Source: Euphorbia lathyris (lineage: Eukaryota > Streptophyta > Magnoliopsida > Malpighiales > Euphorbiaceae). From it: DNA of 64,000 bases. The position numbers and the translations under genes are program-made. Position 1 is the first letter of the stretch. The number at the start of each line of letters is the position of its first letter. Below the pieces are notes generated by a model. That model was given only the letters and a program-made list of their open reading frames with translations, was not told the DNA's origin and did no database searches. Location: positions 62,209,756 to 62,273,755 of the forward strand of contig NC_088911.1 in assembly GCF_963576675.1 (NCBI RefSeq), read 5' to 3'. Below, piece after piece: positions 23,145 to 34,101 of the stretch.

Positions 23145-24029
23145 ATGATGGATATGGCAGCCAAAACATTCCTTGGTCTCCCAACACCTTTATTATTGCA
23201 TTCTAAATCCTCCCCCAATTTCAATGTCAATCTCAAAACCACCACTTCAACTTCAATAGACTCTGGCCTTCTCTTCCGTCAAAAGCTTCTCTACCTCTCT
23301 GCTCTCAATATCAATACCCAAAAGGCTCTCTCTCTAAACCCAAATCTCCGCTCCACTCCTCTCTCTTCTCTTCATTCCGTCCACCATTGCCTCTCTTCCA
23401 TGGGTCTTACCCGTTCCTCTATCGGTCGTGTCCTTGATATGTATCCTATCCTTCTCACTTCTGATCCCTATCTCTGTCTCTACCCAATCTTCGATTTCCT
23501 ACTCAATGAGGTTGGCATCCAATTTCCCGACATTGCCAACTCCATTTCTCGATGCCCTAGGCTATTAGTCTCCACTGTACCTGATCAATTGCGTCCTGCT
23601 CTCATCTTCCTCCGGAACCTCGGCTTTCTGTCTATCAATTCTCACACTGCCATGTTGCTTGTCTATAATGTTCAATATACTTTGATTGCTAAAATAGATT
23701 ACTTGATCACTTTGGGCTTTCAACGTACTGAAGTTAAACAAATGGTCGTAAGGTCGCCGGGACTCTTGACGTTAAGCATTCACAATAATTTGGCACCAAA
23801 AGTAGATTACTTTCTCTTCCAAATGAAGGGTGATTTGGACGAATTGAAAAAATTTCCCCAGTATTTTTCATTCAGCTTGGAGCGGAAGATAAAGCCCAGG
23901 CATAGAATGTTGGCCAATTATGGCTTTAAACTTCCACTCTCGGAAATGTTGAAGGTTAGTGATGGAGAATTCAGTTCAAGACTGATTGAAATGCGGCTAA
24001 TGATACCTAGGTCGAAATTTAATCTGTAA
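23145..24029 (+). CDS. mTERF-family organellar protein
   Basis: This single-exon frame encodes 294 aa. The first ~60 residues are rich in Ser, Thr, Leu and Asn with almost no acidic residues, as in a chloroplast or mitochondrial transit peptide. After that come about six mTERF helical repeats, recognisable by their Pro/Leu pattern: [59 protein letters not shown], and the typical C-terminal [17 protein letters not shown]. Plant mTERF proteins bind nucleic acid and act in organelle transcription, splicing or RNA processing. About 300 aa is a normal length for the short single-exon members. I chose the first ATG (MMDMAAK); a second Met follows immediately. The frame is intact and codon use is unlike the surrounding repeats, so this is the one credible host gene in the window. 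The exact ortholog cannot be named. Confidence 0.9.
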   Translation: MMDMAAKTFLGLPTPLLLHSKSSPNFNVNLKTTTSTSIDSGLLFRQKLLYLSALNINTQKALSLNPNLRSTPLSSLHSVHHCLSSMGLTRSSIGRVLDMYPILLTSDPYLCLYPIFDFLLNEVGIQFPDIANSISRCPRLLVSTVPDQLRPALIFLRNLGFLSINSHTAMLLVYNVQYTLIAKIDYLITLGFQRTEVKQMVVRSPGLLTLSIHNNLAPKVDYFLFQMKGDLDELKKFPQYFSFSLERKIKPRHRMLANYGFKLPLSEMLKVSDGEFSSRLIEMRLMIPRSKFNL

Positions 24030-25530
24030 GTTGCTTCGCTGTATAGATCTTTGTATGTTAATGTTTATGTCCTTTTCTTATTATTTTAGGTGAATACTGT
24101 TTAAACTCTGATCTGATGTACATCGATAAAGAGGTCAAAATTCACACTATTAAATTGTAAGATGAGCCTTATCTTGTTAATTTTTTGAATGTACCGGGTG
24201 GCAGAGCTTGAACTTTCATAACGATAATATTAAAAAGATGATTATCTTGATGTGGTTTAGTCCCAGATTCAAAAGTGGTTATTCATCAAATAGTTTGTCT
24301 GGTAACCTGGGATTGAAAGGCTGAATTGTGACTACTAGATTATCTTTATTGTTTGTCAATTTCTGCTATTAAAAGCTCTATTGCAGATATATATGGAGGG
24401 GAACAACTTTTTCTTTCACATGCTGATGTAAAACTTATTTTAGTAGTTATACAAATTTGCACTCCCATACTGCAATTTGATATAGTAGTTTCCCCAGTAA
24501 CGCATGCAAATTATGAAAGGCCACTTATGATATCAATCAACCCCAATGTACAGCAGGATGAAGGAAATCCTCAAGTGGGGATTTTGTTTTCCAGGCGTTT
24601 AGGGATATGGATATGCTAATATTTCATAAGATAAAGCAGTTCATGATGTACATTGACTCCAAGATTTAAGATCTCTAAAGTGTGGTATATTTAGAATTTG
24701 AAGTGAATTGATTTTGCTTAGGCAACCAGTTATGGGCAAAATTATTTTTGTATCATGGGCATTTTGTTTTGGAGTTGTTCAAAGATGTCTTTTTGTTATC
24801 CAACCTAATCTATGTTGTTGTTATTCTTCTGTTTACTACTATCTGAAATATGTATAAGTGCATAGGTTGTTTCCCTTTGGTGGTAGTAAAACATTTTTGA
24901 ATATATGATGTATGATTCTGAGAGTCTGCAATCTTGAGGTTTGTAAGTTGGAAAATTGGGTCTCTAACCGTAGAAGCATTAGAGATGGTGGATACTATGA
25001 GGAGACATGCTGATGCCTCCAGGATACAAAGTGAACAAGTAAGAATGGAAGGATGGGAAATATTAGATGATTAGTTATGGTACACAGGTTAGAAGAAGAG
25101 TAGGAATAGTGGTAGTACTTGGTTCATGGTTTAGAGATTATAAATGTGATTAGTTATGGATAGCCAAGGACTTCAAAAAAGCAAATTGTTTGCCAAGTTT
25201 TGTTACTTAGAAGACAGCGAATGATATGTGGAACATCTGTTGGGTTGGGTTGGGTTCTGAGGTAAAAGAGAAGTAAAGATCTTAATCAAATTGGGGGTGT
25301 ATGAATGATAAATATATTAGGGAGAGATTGTTAAGCTCTTTAGTGGAAGTCATTCGAGTAGTTTTGAAGTTCTGTAATTGTTCACAGTGGAGAAAGAGTA
25401 GACTTGTCTCTATATTCAATTCTACTAGAGGAGTTGAAGAAGGTCAACTATGGAAAAGTTGAGACAACCAGCAAAGGATCTAATATGATTTTTATTAACG
25501 TTAAGTGATAAAAATAAGATAATTGGAAAT
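24030..25530. other. mTERF 3' flank, no recognised gene
   Basis: The mTERF 3' UTR probably occupies the first few hundred bases. An open frame of 88 codons at 24353-24619 (plus) matches nothing I recognise and has no upstream support. The rest, including a TTGGG-rich word near 25238, looks like ordinary intergenic sequence. Confidence 0.4.
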
Positions 25531-26618
25531 TGTTATGATATGTTGGCTAGAGATAAAGGAATCTTGCTTTTTGTCATCTCTATCTCACTCTATTTATTCC
25601 ATGTACCAAACACCCTCTCAAGTTGAGTAGAACAAAGATTAGAGTCGGAAATAGTAGGAAGATGCTCAATTATCTATTTATAAACTAGTTAGGATCTTAT
25701 CTATTATTCACATGAGATTTTGAAGAGAAGATTAAAGCATGATGGTTGAAATGGAGAGGCCGTGTTACAAAATAGAGATATGCCTATATATAAAATTGAA
25801 AGAAAAATCAATTGATCCGGAAGTTTCTATTTTGCATTTTCGGTTTAATGTTTTATTATTGAGTTAGTTTATGTACTGGGTACTCAGCAATCAAAATATA
25901 TCACATCCTTTTGGCTCTTGCATTATCTTCTTCTTCTCAATGCTCTATCATTCTTCTGAGTATTTTAGTTATCATGGTATTAGAGCTCAAAATGTGCCAA
26001 GAGGAATGAGAGCCATGATTTTTCCTATGTATTTCTCATTTCTATCTCTTCTTTCTTCCTCTCATTTTTCGTTCCAAACCCGTTTCTCCATATCTAAATT
26101 TTCTTCCGCTGCAATGGCAAATTCCAGAACATATTTCAAGCTCTTACATCCATTTGATGGAGCTTATTTGATCCAAGTAGAAAAACTTCAAGGATATTCA
26201 GATTACATGTCTTGGAGGAGAACAATGAAGATTCATCTCTCTTCAAAACGAAAACATGGGTTCATGACAGGAGCAGTAACAAAATTTACATACGATGATA
26301 TGAACGTTGAAATGTGGAAAACTTGCAATAACGTGGTTCTTGAACTACATATAATGGTTCCTCTACTATAAACAAATCTATACTGTTTATGACATCTGCT
26401 AGGGAAATTTGACTGAATCTAGGGAAAAAAAATTTCTCTTACAAATGGGTTTAGAAAATACAAATTGTGTAAGGAATTTTTGAAGGAAAAAAAATTTCTC
26501 TGTCTAAAAAATGAATATTACACTACTATGAAATCATTGTGGGAAGTTGGATTCATTAATTTGTTACCTCAAGTATCTGCTCCATTAGTTGAAGTGAAAG
26601 CTTTGGTAGATGCTATTA
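25531..26618 (+). pseudogene. Old Copia remnant: LTR end, primer site, gag
   Basis: ATCA followed by TGGTATTAGAGC at 25975-25986 looks like an LTR end and a tRNA-iMet primer site with one transition. The gag frame then starts at 26114 with a Copia-type N-terminus (YLIQVEKLQGYSDYMSWRR) and MKIHLSSKRKHGFMTG. The intact frame ends at 26371. Beyond it stops and frameshifts interrupt a capsid-like stretch (YYTTMKSLWE, then VKALVDAI near 26610). The LTR probably begins near 25530, but I cannot fix its start. No pol follows: the copy is cut at 26618 by a CACTA-like end. Confidence 0.7.
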
Positions 26619-26940
26619 CACTACGCCGATAAGCCCTTGAACCGTCATCTTGTAAGAAATAAAACTGTTACGGGGCTCGCTGCCGTCTGATGGACCTCCA
26701 GACGACGGTTGACTTTTGTCATGTGAAGGAATCTCACATGACATAAGTCTATTAGTACGCTGTCATATTACTCGTGTTACGATGACAATTTATTTATTAT
26801 TACCGTCACCTATATGGGCATTGAATGACATCCTACTAATTAAAAACGTCAATATATATTTGGGAAATTTGCATATTGGTAATCGCGATGACAGTTTGAA
26901 TAATAATTTCTGTCGTTGTAGCTTGTTTCAGATGGCATAG
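26619..26940. mobile_element. Possible CACTA-type transposon end
   Basis: The Copia gag remnant stops where CACTACGCCGATAAGCCC begins at 26619. CACTA is the 5' end of EnSpm/CACTA transposons, which have subterminal repeats. Here short words around CCGTC / GACGG recur (about 26640-26715, with GTCTG...CAGAC inverted). No matching inverted end (CGGCGTAGTG) was found downstream, so this would be a fragment or a diverged element. Confidence 0.4.
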
Positions 26941-27410
26941 GTCTTAATCAATTATGTTAATGAATTAGTTTTTAGATATTTGTTTCCTTTTGTGTCTTCC
27001 TATTGTTGTTTAGCTGACATTTTTTTAATTAAATGCGACTCTTTGCTTTCTTCTTCGAAAGAGTTTTTGATTTTTACCTAAATAATGAACTTAACATACT
27101 CAATGAACATGGAATTTTGTATATCAATGTTTTTAAATTAATTGAAAACTAATGCTCATAATCGACTTACATGAGTTCAAATAAATTTCTTAATGTATTA
27201 TAAAAAATAAAAGAAATACATATCCAATACGAACAACAAAAGGTCAGACTTGATATCTCAGTCATATCGAAAAAGCAAGTTCTTGAGTAATCCCTAAATC
27301 TTGATATCTGCATAACCAAAAGCAGGTCATTAATCACAGAACATCATTTCAATAACCCTAAACCCATTTACCATTTCCCTTTCAACGACCTTTCACTTAC
27401 CCACCTCAAC

Positions 27411-27990
27411 CAGTATAAATATAGTGCCCCTCACTCTTCAAGTTTTACCACATTCTGTAAAAAGTTCAGACTAAGAAAACTTACACTAAAATGACTTCCA
27501 TTAGACGTATACAAAGAATGATCTTTTTGGATCTCTGCAAACTATTCTAGAAGGCACCGAGGTGGCTTATCACCATCCAAGATATCACTATTCATATTTT
27601 CTTCTTTCTTCCTGATTTCATCTTTCTTCCTGTAATGATTCTTCTTCGCTTTGATGCTAGCAGATCCTATGGGTGCAAACTTATTACTCTGGGGATTCAT
27701 GATAAAAGGCCCCAATACGCCCCCTATGAAGGGAGTGTATTTGAAATCCGCATCTGCTACCCTTTGGAGTTCCCAGCTAGACCTCCAATAATAATTACTC
27801 ATATCTCATTAAGATAGTATATACGACATGATATTGCATATACATTGTCTAAATTATTTTCCTATTCTTAATTTTATTTCAGGACTAGGATTTATCATCC
27901 TAATGTAGCTCCTTAGGGAATGATTTCTCTTCCCCGCCTCCTTTCTCGCCCTGCCTATCCCACTGCCACAGTTAGATTTGCCACAATTTC
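27411..27990 (+). pseudogene. Ubiquitin-conjugating enzyme (E2) pseudogene
   Basis: A TATA box (TATAAATA) at 27414-27421 stands about 75 nt before the ATG at 27491, whose first residues (MTSIRRIQ) recall the E2 N-terminal helix. That frame stops after 19 codons. A plus-strand segment at about 27690-27800 then encodes PYEGSVFEIRICYPLEFPARPP, matching the E2 core P-Y-E-G-G-V-F...Y-P-L-E-F-P-A-R-P-P. After an apparent intron (about 27814-27882, ending TTTCAG) the next segment reads TRIYHPNV, as in the E2 sequence before the active site. The catalytic Cys region (G-x-I-C-L) is lost: the match reads GMISL. Intact E2s carry ubiquitin as a thioester. This copy keeps intron and promoter, so it is a decayed duplicate gene, not a retrocopy. 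Confidence 0.65.
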
Positions 27991-28284
27991 TCTATTTCTT
28001 TGATACACAATTATCCATGTTTGGGGTCTAATTTATCTATGCATTTTCTAGCTGTTGTGGCATATTTATGCATTGTTGATAGAGCCCCTCATTGAGAAGC
28101 CATTTCTTGGGCAAGAACAAGTTTCTGATGGAGAGCATTCAAGGGGCATGATGTGTAAGAGGGAGAGCACTAAGCAGTTCCACAACTTGGAAACCCAAGG
28201 GAACATGCTAATCGGTTCATTATCTAACTTGTGCATATATGCCGTATACTGTAATGAACAACTTATTCCTATAAGAGCATGATA
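27991..28284. other. Downstream of E2 pseudogene, unassigned
   Basis: There may be further E2 C-terminal fragments here, but none can be read with confidence. An open frame at 28055-28282 has no recognisable features. Confidence 0.3.
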
Positions 28285-28800
28285 ATCAGCTTATATGTAT
28301 ATTCAAGTCACACGGGAAGACATCTAATCAGTTCATGGTAATCAGTTCATATGTATATTCAAGTCAAACTAGAAGACATCTAACAACACTAAGCTTATTG
28401 ATAGATATGCTACCTTACAAACAAATAAATAAGCTCAATCAATTCATTCCTATTTATTTGTGCATATACGTCAAGCAAACATACAAGCTGAATCGGTTCA
28501 TAATGAACATCAACCAATTTGTAACATGAAGCATCTGTAACAACTTCACTGACCCTTTACTACATGCTTCATACACATATTCAATGAACATCAACAAATT
28601 TGTAAAAGAGTAATGATTAGAACTTCACTGACCCTTTAGTACATGGTTCATATACATACTCAATGAACATATAAAGTATAAAAGCATGACCAATCCGTTC
28701 ATACATATTCAACCATAAACAGAACATCAACCAAAAGAACATGAAGCAAGTTCACAACCCTTTACTACATGCTTCATACAAATACTGAATGAACATATAA
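28285..28800. repeat. Short direct repeats (two families)
   Basis: ATATGTATATTCAAGTCA...GAAGACATCTAA occurs twice about 57 bp apart (about 28294 and 28350). Downstream, AACTTCACTGACCCTTTA(C/G)TACATG...TTCATA with CAATGAACAT occurs three times between 28545 and 28800 in diverged form. No coding potential is seen. Confidence 0.6.
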
Positions 28801-29063
28801 AGACAAATAAAAAAGAAAACATAGATAAGGTAGCGAGAGGTGTGGAACAACACAATTTAAAATAAAATAACTACTACATATGAAAATTCGAATAATTACC
28901 TTCATAAATATAATTATTTCTTCAATGGGACATATCAGTCTAAACTCTTCCAATTCTTGAAGAAAATGCTATTACTACAGTTTATCAATGAAATCTGCTC
29001 CTAAATAAATATGAACTCTTAATGAAATAAGAATAAAATTATAAGATTAAGAACAAAGCTAAT

Positions 29064-29066
<3 letters not shown>

Positions 29067-29094
<28 letters not shown>

Positions 29095-30496
29095 AGCCTT
29101 AATCCCGAAATGATTCGGGGTCGGCTAACATGAACCATCATATAAAACCGTGAAATCAAGTCGTGTCAGCGACACAAATTCGCTCCCTCCACTCCGTCCT
29201 ATCCGCTACCATATTTTCCTCAATTCCCAGTAAACTCATATCACTCTCGATCACCCTCCTCCAAGTTTGCTTAGGTCTTCCCCTACCCATCACCACTACA
29301 TCCCTTTGTCACTCTTCGGTTCTCCTAACCGGCGCATCAAGCGCTCTACGTCTCATATGGCCAAACCACCTTAGTCGGTTTTCTCTCATTTTATTCTCAA
29401 TAGATGTGACCCCTACTTTTGTCCTAATTATTTCATTACTCACCCGATCCTTTCTCGTATGACCACACATCCATCTCAACATACGCATCTCCGCCACCGA
29501 CATCTTATGGATGTGGCAATGTTTCACTGCCCAACACTCCGTACCATATAACAATGCTGGTCTAATTGCCGTTCGATAGAATTTTCCCTTCAATCTATTA
29601 GGCATGCCGGGGTCACAAAGGAAACTCGTAGCACTCTTCCACTTCGACCAACCAGCTTTAATCCTATGAGCAACATCTCCATCTACTTCTCCATCCGTTT
29701 GGATAATAGATCCTAAATACCAGAAGCAATCTGAGGCCCGAACAACTCTCCCATCTAGGGTGATTGTCCCTGCCTCCCTACTCCTATGGCCGCTAAACTT
29801 ACACTCCAAATATTCTGTCATACTTCGGCTCAACTTAAAGCCTCTAGATTCTAGAGTTTGTCTCCATAGTTCCAACTTCCTCTCCACTCCTTCTTTCGTC
29901 TCATCAACCAACACAATATCATCTGCAAACAGCATGCACCATGGTATACCATCTTGAAGTGAACTTGTTAGTTCATCCATAACGATGGCAAAAAGAAATG
30001 GGCTTAGTGCGGAACCTTGATGCACTCCAATCGTAATAGGGAACTCTTCAGTCTTCCCAACAGTAATACGTACACTCGTGCATGCTTCCTCATACATGTC
30101 CTTTATGATGTCAATATATTTCCGCAAAATGCCTTTCCTTATCAAGGCCCACCAAAGTACTTCCCTTGGTACCTTATCATATGCTTTCTCCAAGTCAATG
30201 AAAACCATATGCAAGTCTTTCTTCTTATTTCGATAGTGCTCCATTAATTCTCTCATTAGATGGATGGCTTCCATAGTTGATCTTCCCGATATAAAGCCAA
30301 ACTGGTTTTCCGAGATCTTCACCGTCCTCCTTAGCCTTTGTTCGATCACTCGCTCCCAAAGTTTCATAGTGTGACTCATTAATTTGATTCCCCGATAGTT
30401 GGCACAATCTTGGACATCGCCTTTGTTCTTATACAAAGGGATTAAGATACTTTTCCTCCATTCTGATGGCATCTTATTGTTTCTCCAAATTTTGTT
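29067..30496 (-). mobile_element. 5'-truncated RTE-type LINE with 16-bp TSD
   Basis: Flanks 29051-29066 and 30497-30512 are identical (GAACAAAGCTAATACA). On the minus strand the element ends in a (TTG)n tail (the AAC repeats at 29064-29093), preceded by the hairpin-like AATCATTTCGGGATT end. These are traits of plant RTE LINEs. About 1.43 kb is left, starting inside the reverse transcriptase, so the copy is 5'-truncated. The unoccupied version of this site is visible at about 32855-32885. Confidence 0.92.
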
Positions 30497-30502
30497 GAAC
30501 AA
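29156..30502 (-). pseudogene. RTE reverse transcriptase, C-terminal part
   Basis: The frame is already open at the truncation point (30502, no ATG). It encodes reverse transcriptase motifs: [57 protein letters not shown] and the catalytic FADD in [10 protein letters not shown], then the thumb and CWAVK...RMLRWMCG region. An in-frame TGA at 29309-29311 interrupts the C-terminus. The frame then continues through a GRGRPKQTW motif to a stop at 29156. One nonsense codon in about 448 codons means little decay since insertion. No endonuclease domain remains, because of 5' truncation. Confidence 0.9.
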
Positions 30503-31149
30503 AGCTAATACATAATCAAAATTAATGGTTGATGAGGTTTGTGACTTTCAGCGGTCACTGAATATTATGATGGAATACTATATATCATGCTTTATATATA
30601 GGTTTATTTGTGACTTTTGGATTTCATTCGCTTTGTGTTTTTTTCATCTTCCTGCAACTCCCACTTTCTTTTATTACTTTAATTAATAAGCTGGTAATTG
30701 ATAATAAATAATGTGTTAATATAGTACTCATGATATAGAGATAATTTTTCCCGATTTAACTTGTCCATGTCTAACCCCAATTAAACCTAACAATTGAGTT
30801 TATATAAAGCTGAAAATCCAAATTTTAGTTAGAGTTAACAATCGAAACAACCTATACTAAAAAAGAAGGGTTAATATACATATTTACCCCTGTATTATTA
30901 CGGAAAAACAGATATGCCCATATATCAAATAAATCCACAAAACTATCCCTAAATTTTCTACAAACCTACAATTATACCCTAATCTAACAGACATGTGATG
31001 TAGCATAAACGGTAGAGTTCTAAATGAATAATTTAATTTTTATTTATTTTCTTATCCAATCAATGTATTACACATCACTCTTTCACCATCTTCTCTCCCT
31101 ACCTCTCTCATCACATTCTTCTTCACAAAATCACTCTTCTTTTCCTGTT

Positions 31150-31368
31150 ATGATCTTTCAAGATTTCAAGGTTTCCCTTTATGTTTGTCTGTTGATTCTT
31201 ATTGTCTTGGGTTTCTCAGAGCACATGACGACATCGTCGTTTCGAGCTACGGACGCTGCGGCGCTGAAAGAAACGAAGATCCAATTAAGAAGCTTTAGTG
31301 GGTTGAGGTGTTTGAATTCGCTTGCTTTAACCAGACATGCGAATGTGTTTTCTTCTCCTTCCTTGTAG
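31150..31368 (+). CDS. Short secreted-peptide-like ORF inside MULE-2
   Basis: From ATG at 31150 this frame gives 72 aa. Residues ~8-22 (VSLYVCLLILIVLGF) form a hydrophobic core like a signal peptide, followed by a charged and Ser-rich stretch (TTSSFRATDAAALKETK) and a C-terminal end SSPSL. An in-frame ATG further upstream (31024) would give 114 aa, but that extension has AT-rich, low-complexity composition. The segment is less AT-rich than the rest of the element. I recognise no family. It may be a captured fragment of a host gene or chance. Confidence 0.35.
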   Translation: MIFQDFKVSLYVCLLILIVLGFSEHMTTSSFRATDAAALKETKIQLRSFSGLRCLNSLALTRHANVFSSPSL

Positions 31369-31644
31369 TCTGCTTCCATTGATATTGGATTTGATGTTGT
31401 CTATCTATTTGACTGGAAATGGTGTTATTTAATCAATGAGAAATCTCAGTTTCATTAGCAATCAAATAAACTACACTGCAACTGTTAATTCCTTAATCGA
31501 TTCGATTGATTCATATTTAATCACTGGTTTTGAATATGTTGGATTCATTCATTATAGAGTAATTGTTTTTGCTTTTGGGATCCAGATAATGGATTACATT
31601 GTTGGGTAGGAAGAATGCTGTCCCACATTTGTGAATTTTTTTTT

Positions 31645-32226
31645 GGGTTAAGGTGCAAAAATACCCCTAACGTTTTGGGTCAGGAGCAATTTTACCCTTA
31701 ACGTCTAAAATGGTGCAATTTTACCCCTAACGTTGGAAGCCAAGAGCAATTTTACCCCTAACGTTGATAAATTGGATCAATTTCATGCACTATTATAAAA
31801 CACATATATTTTTGTTCATTATTCTGCCCCAATTGCATAATAATTCATTCTAAAAAAAGGATTTCATGTTTTTTATAATCTAATAATAGAATTTGAGATT
31901 AATATTTATAAATTCGGTGGATTTTTTGATTTTTTTTGTCTAATCCGTACAAAAAGACAGTATATTTTTTTATTTTTTTTCACATCCCAACGAATGTTTG
32001 TGATTTGTTACTGATAAAAATGACATACATATGAAGTGTAGATAACAAGATTCATGACCGAGAAGACAGTTTGATGAATTATTTTTCAAATTGACCCAAT
32101 TTATTAACGTTAGGGGTAAAATTGCTATTGGCTTCCAACGTTAGGGGTAAAATTGCACCATTTTAGACGTTAGGGATAAAATTGCTCCTGGCCCAAAACA
32201 TTAGGGGTATTTTTGCACTTTAACCC
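31645..32226. mobile_element. Foldback element nested in MULE-2
   Basis: The inverted arms are about 140 bp (31645 to about 31785 and about 32085-32226). Both start GGGTTAA(G/A)GTGCAAAAATAC and contain the repeated words AGCAATTTTA(C/T)CCCTAACG and AATGGTGCAATTTTACC. The arms are over 90% alike by eye. The interior, about 300 bp, is AT-rich with no ORF. A clean target duplication is not evident because both flanks are T runs (T9 left, T6 right). Its arm words resemble the array inside MULE-1. Confidence 0.8.
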
Positions 32227-32324
32227 TTTTTTGGCTCCATTTCATTACACAATTTGTGTAAATTTTGTTGGCAGCCAGTGAAGCTTGACACATGAGGAGT
32301 TGCTGACAGAGGCCCCAAACGTTA

Positions 32325-32410
32325 AGAGGTTTAGAGAGAGCGAAAGAGATAGAACGTGAAAGAGGTTTAGAGAGAGAGTGAAAGAGAAAGGTTTAGAGAG
32401 AGAAGTGTAA
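32325..32410. repeat. Purine-rich GAGA tract
   Basis: An almost pure GA/AAAG run (GTTTAGAGAGAGAGTGAAAG and similar words, repeated three times) lies near the right end of MULE-2. Confidence 0.7.
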
Positions 32411-33107
32411 ACGCTGTTTGTGCCAAATAAGCAGGTCTGTTAGATTAGGGTATAATTACAGGTTTATAGAAAATTTAGAGATAGTTTTGTCGGTTTATTT
32501 GATATAAGGGTATGTCTGTTTTTCCGAAATAATACAGGGGCAAATATGTGTATTAACCCAAAAAAGAATGCAAATATACAAAATATTTGTTTTATTCATT
32601 TTGAAAAAAAAGACAATAAAAAAGAAAACATAGATAGGGTAGCGAGAGGTGTGGAACAACACAATTGAAAATAAAATAACTACTACATATGAAAATTCGA
32701 ATAATTACCTTAAAAAATATAATGATTTCTTCACTGAGAGATATCAGTTTAAACTCTTCCAAATCTTGAAGAAAACGTTATTACTACAGTTTATCAATGG
32801 AATCTGCTCCTAAATAAATTCGAATCTCTTAATGAAATAAGAACAAAATTATAAGATTAAGAACAAAACTATTACATAATCAAAATTAATGGTTGATGGG
32901 TATATGACTTTCAGTGGCTAATGAATATAATGATGGAATACTATATATCATGCTTTATATATAGGTTTATTTGTGACTTTTGGATTTCATTCGCTTTGTG
33001 TTTTTTCATCTTTCTGCAACTCTCACTTTCTTTTACTACTTTAATTAATGAGCTAGTAATTGACAATAAATAATATGTTAATATAGTACTCATGATATAG
33101 AGATAAT

Positions 33108-33937
33108 TAAAACTCATTAACTCATTTATTCTTTTTGTTCTAGGATGCCAACTAAGCTAAAAAGCCTCTAAAACACTTCTTGTAAATTCTCTCTGCTTCC
33201 GCTATTATATATAGTATAGATAGATACATCAAGAACATAGAATACCACTCCCCACCAGGTATCCCCGCATCACCCCAGTGCATAGCAAAACAACATCACA
33301 AAACGACCATTGACATTAAGACAGTCTATTAATTAACCATTATTCTCTATTTGTCATGTTTATCTCCTAACACAACCAATATCAGACAATCAAGCACCGT
33401 ATCATTACACGTCCATAACGTTCATGAATTTCAACTCAAACCAATGTCATAAGAATATCAGACAATAAATTTACACAACACATCATAATCCTTTTCAAGT
33501 TCATTGTATCAATCCATGACAAATTAATTATTAAAAACATATAGAAACCCAACAATCAAACAAATATATATCAATTATCACTTACTTAGTAATTCAAGCA
33601 ACTCCAATGAAACGCTAAGTCTTGAGTGCGACCCGTCAACTCTTTCACTACGGTCTAAAAATAATAAATAATTTGTTTATCATCTTATTAAGGCACTAAT
33701 TTATATAAAATAAAATAAATACTATTTGAGAAGTTTATGTAATATTTCCATAAATATATATATTTAAAACAGATTGAATCAAATATAAAATTAATTAATA
33801 AATCATATGAGCATAGCACCCACAATTGAGACACAAAATAATTTTCAATATTTTTGTAATGTAAAATAACTAATATGAATTTGAGAGATTGCAACTTGAA
33901 CCTATGACTCAAACATAAGTTGATATCGATTAATTAT
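33108..33937. other. AT-rich intergenic sequence
   Basis: I see no gene, element end or structured repeat here. The minus-strand frame at 33688-33912 is AT-rich and looks fortuitous. Confidence 0.4.
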
Positions 33938-33955
33938 ATAAAGACCATGTGACAT

Positions 33956-34101
33956 GGGGCTGCGCTTGGTAGGGAGGTCTCAGGATCGATCCCCCACAAC
34001 AGCGATTGGGAGGGGTTTAAATATCGTAATCCTTAGACCCGCCCCGAATCCGGATTAGTTGGCCAATGTGGTTCGGAGTACCGGATGGTTTAACCAAAAA
34101 A
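33956..34101 (+). mobile_element. tRNA-derived SINE (Au-like) with 18-bp TSD
   Basis: The sequence between two identical 18-bp flanks (ATAAAGACCATGTGACAT at 33938-33955 and 34102-34119) is about 146 bp. It begins GGGGCTGCGCTTGGTAGGGA, has a B-box-like GGATCGATCCC at 33983-33993, and ends in ...GGATGGTTTAACC plus a short A run. The 3' part (CCGGATTAGTTGGCC...ACCGGATGGTTTAACC) resembles the plant Au SINE family as I remember it. The A box candidate (TGGTAGGGAGG) is unusually close to the B box, so the tRNA-like head may carry a deletion. SINEs have no protein and use LINE enzymes. Confidence 0.75.

Larger units (their letters stand above)
30868..32559. mobile_element. Mutator-like element (MULE-2) with internal ORF, 9-bp TSD
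   Basis: Inverted repeats of about 125 bp form the ends: 30868 to about 30990 (GGGTTAATATACATATTTAC) and about 32432-32559 (reverse complement, roughly 90% alike). The outer nine bases are identical, AAAAAAGAA at 30859-30867 and 32560-32568. There is no transposase. The interior has a GC-richer open frame (31150-31368), a nested foldback element (31645-32226) and a purine-rich GAGA tract (about 32325-32410). Short TIR elements carrying gene-like pieces are known as Pack-MULEs in plants. That label here is inference. Confidence 0.82.
28801..33107 (+). repeat. Pair of ~500-bp direct repeats (A split, B intact)
   Basis: Copy B (about 32612-33107) matches copy A, which is split into 28801-29066 and 30513 to about 30757 by the RTE LINE. 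Both contain AAAAAAGAAAACATAGATA, GCGAGAGGTGTGGAACAACA, and later TACTATATATCATGCTTTAT. Copy B lacks the LINE and so shows the empty site. The Mutator-like element lies between the two copies. The origin of the duplicated segment is unknown. Confidence 0.8.

Noticed and set aside
28285..28800. Regularly spaced short repeats as a CRISPR-like array
   Set aside because: The genome is eukaryotic, repeats are diverged and spacers are not unique or of constant length.
31179..31379. Minus-strand 66-codon frame opposite the MULE-2 ORF
   Set aside because: It overlaps the plus-strand ORF, which has the hydrophobic leader. No supporting features were found.
31636..32235. Target duplication for the inner foldback element
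   Set aside because: The flanks are T runs of unequal length (9 and 6). An apparent TTTTTTGG match would require offset TIR ends, so no TSD is claimed.
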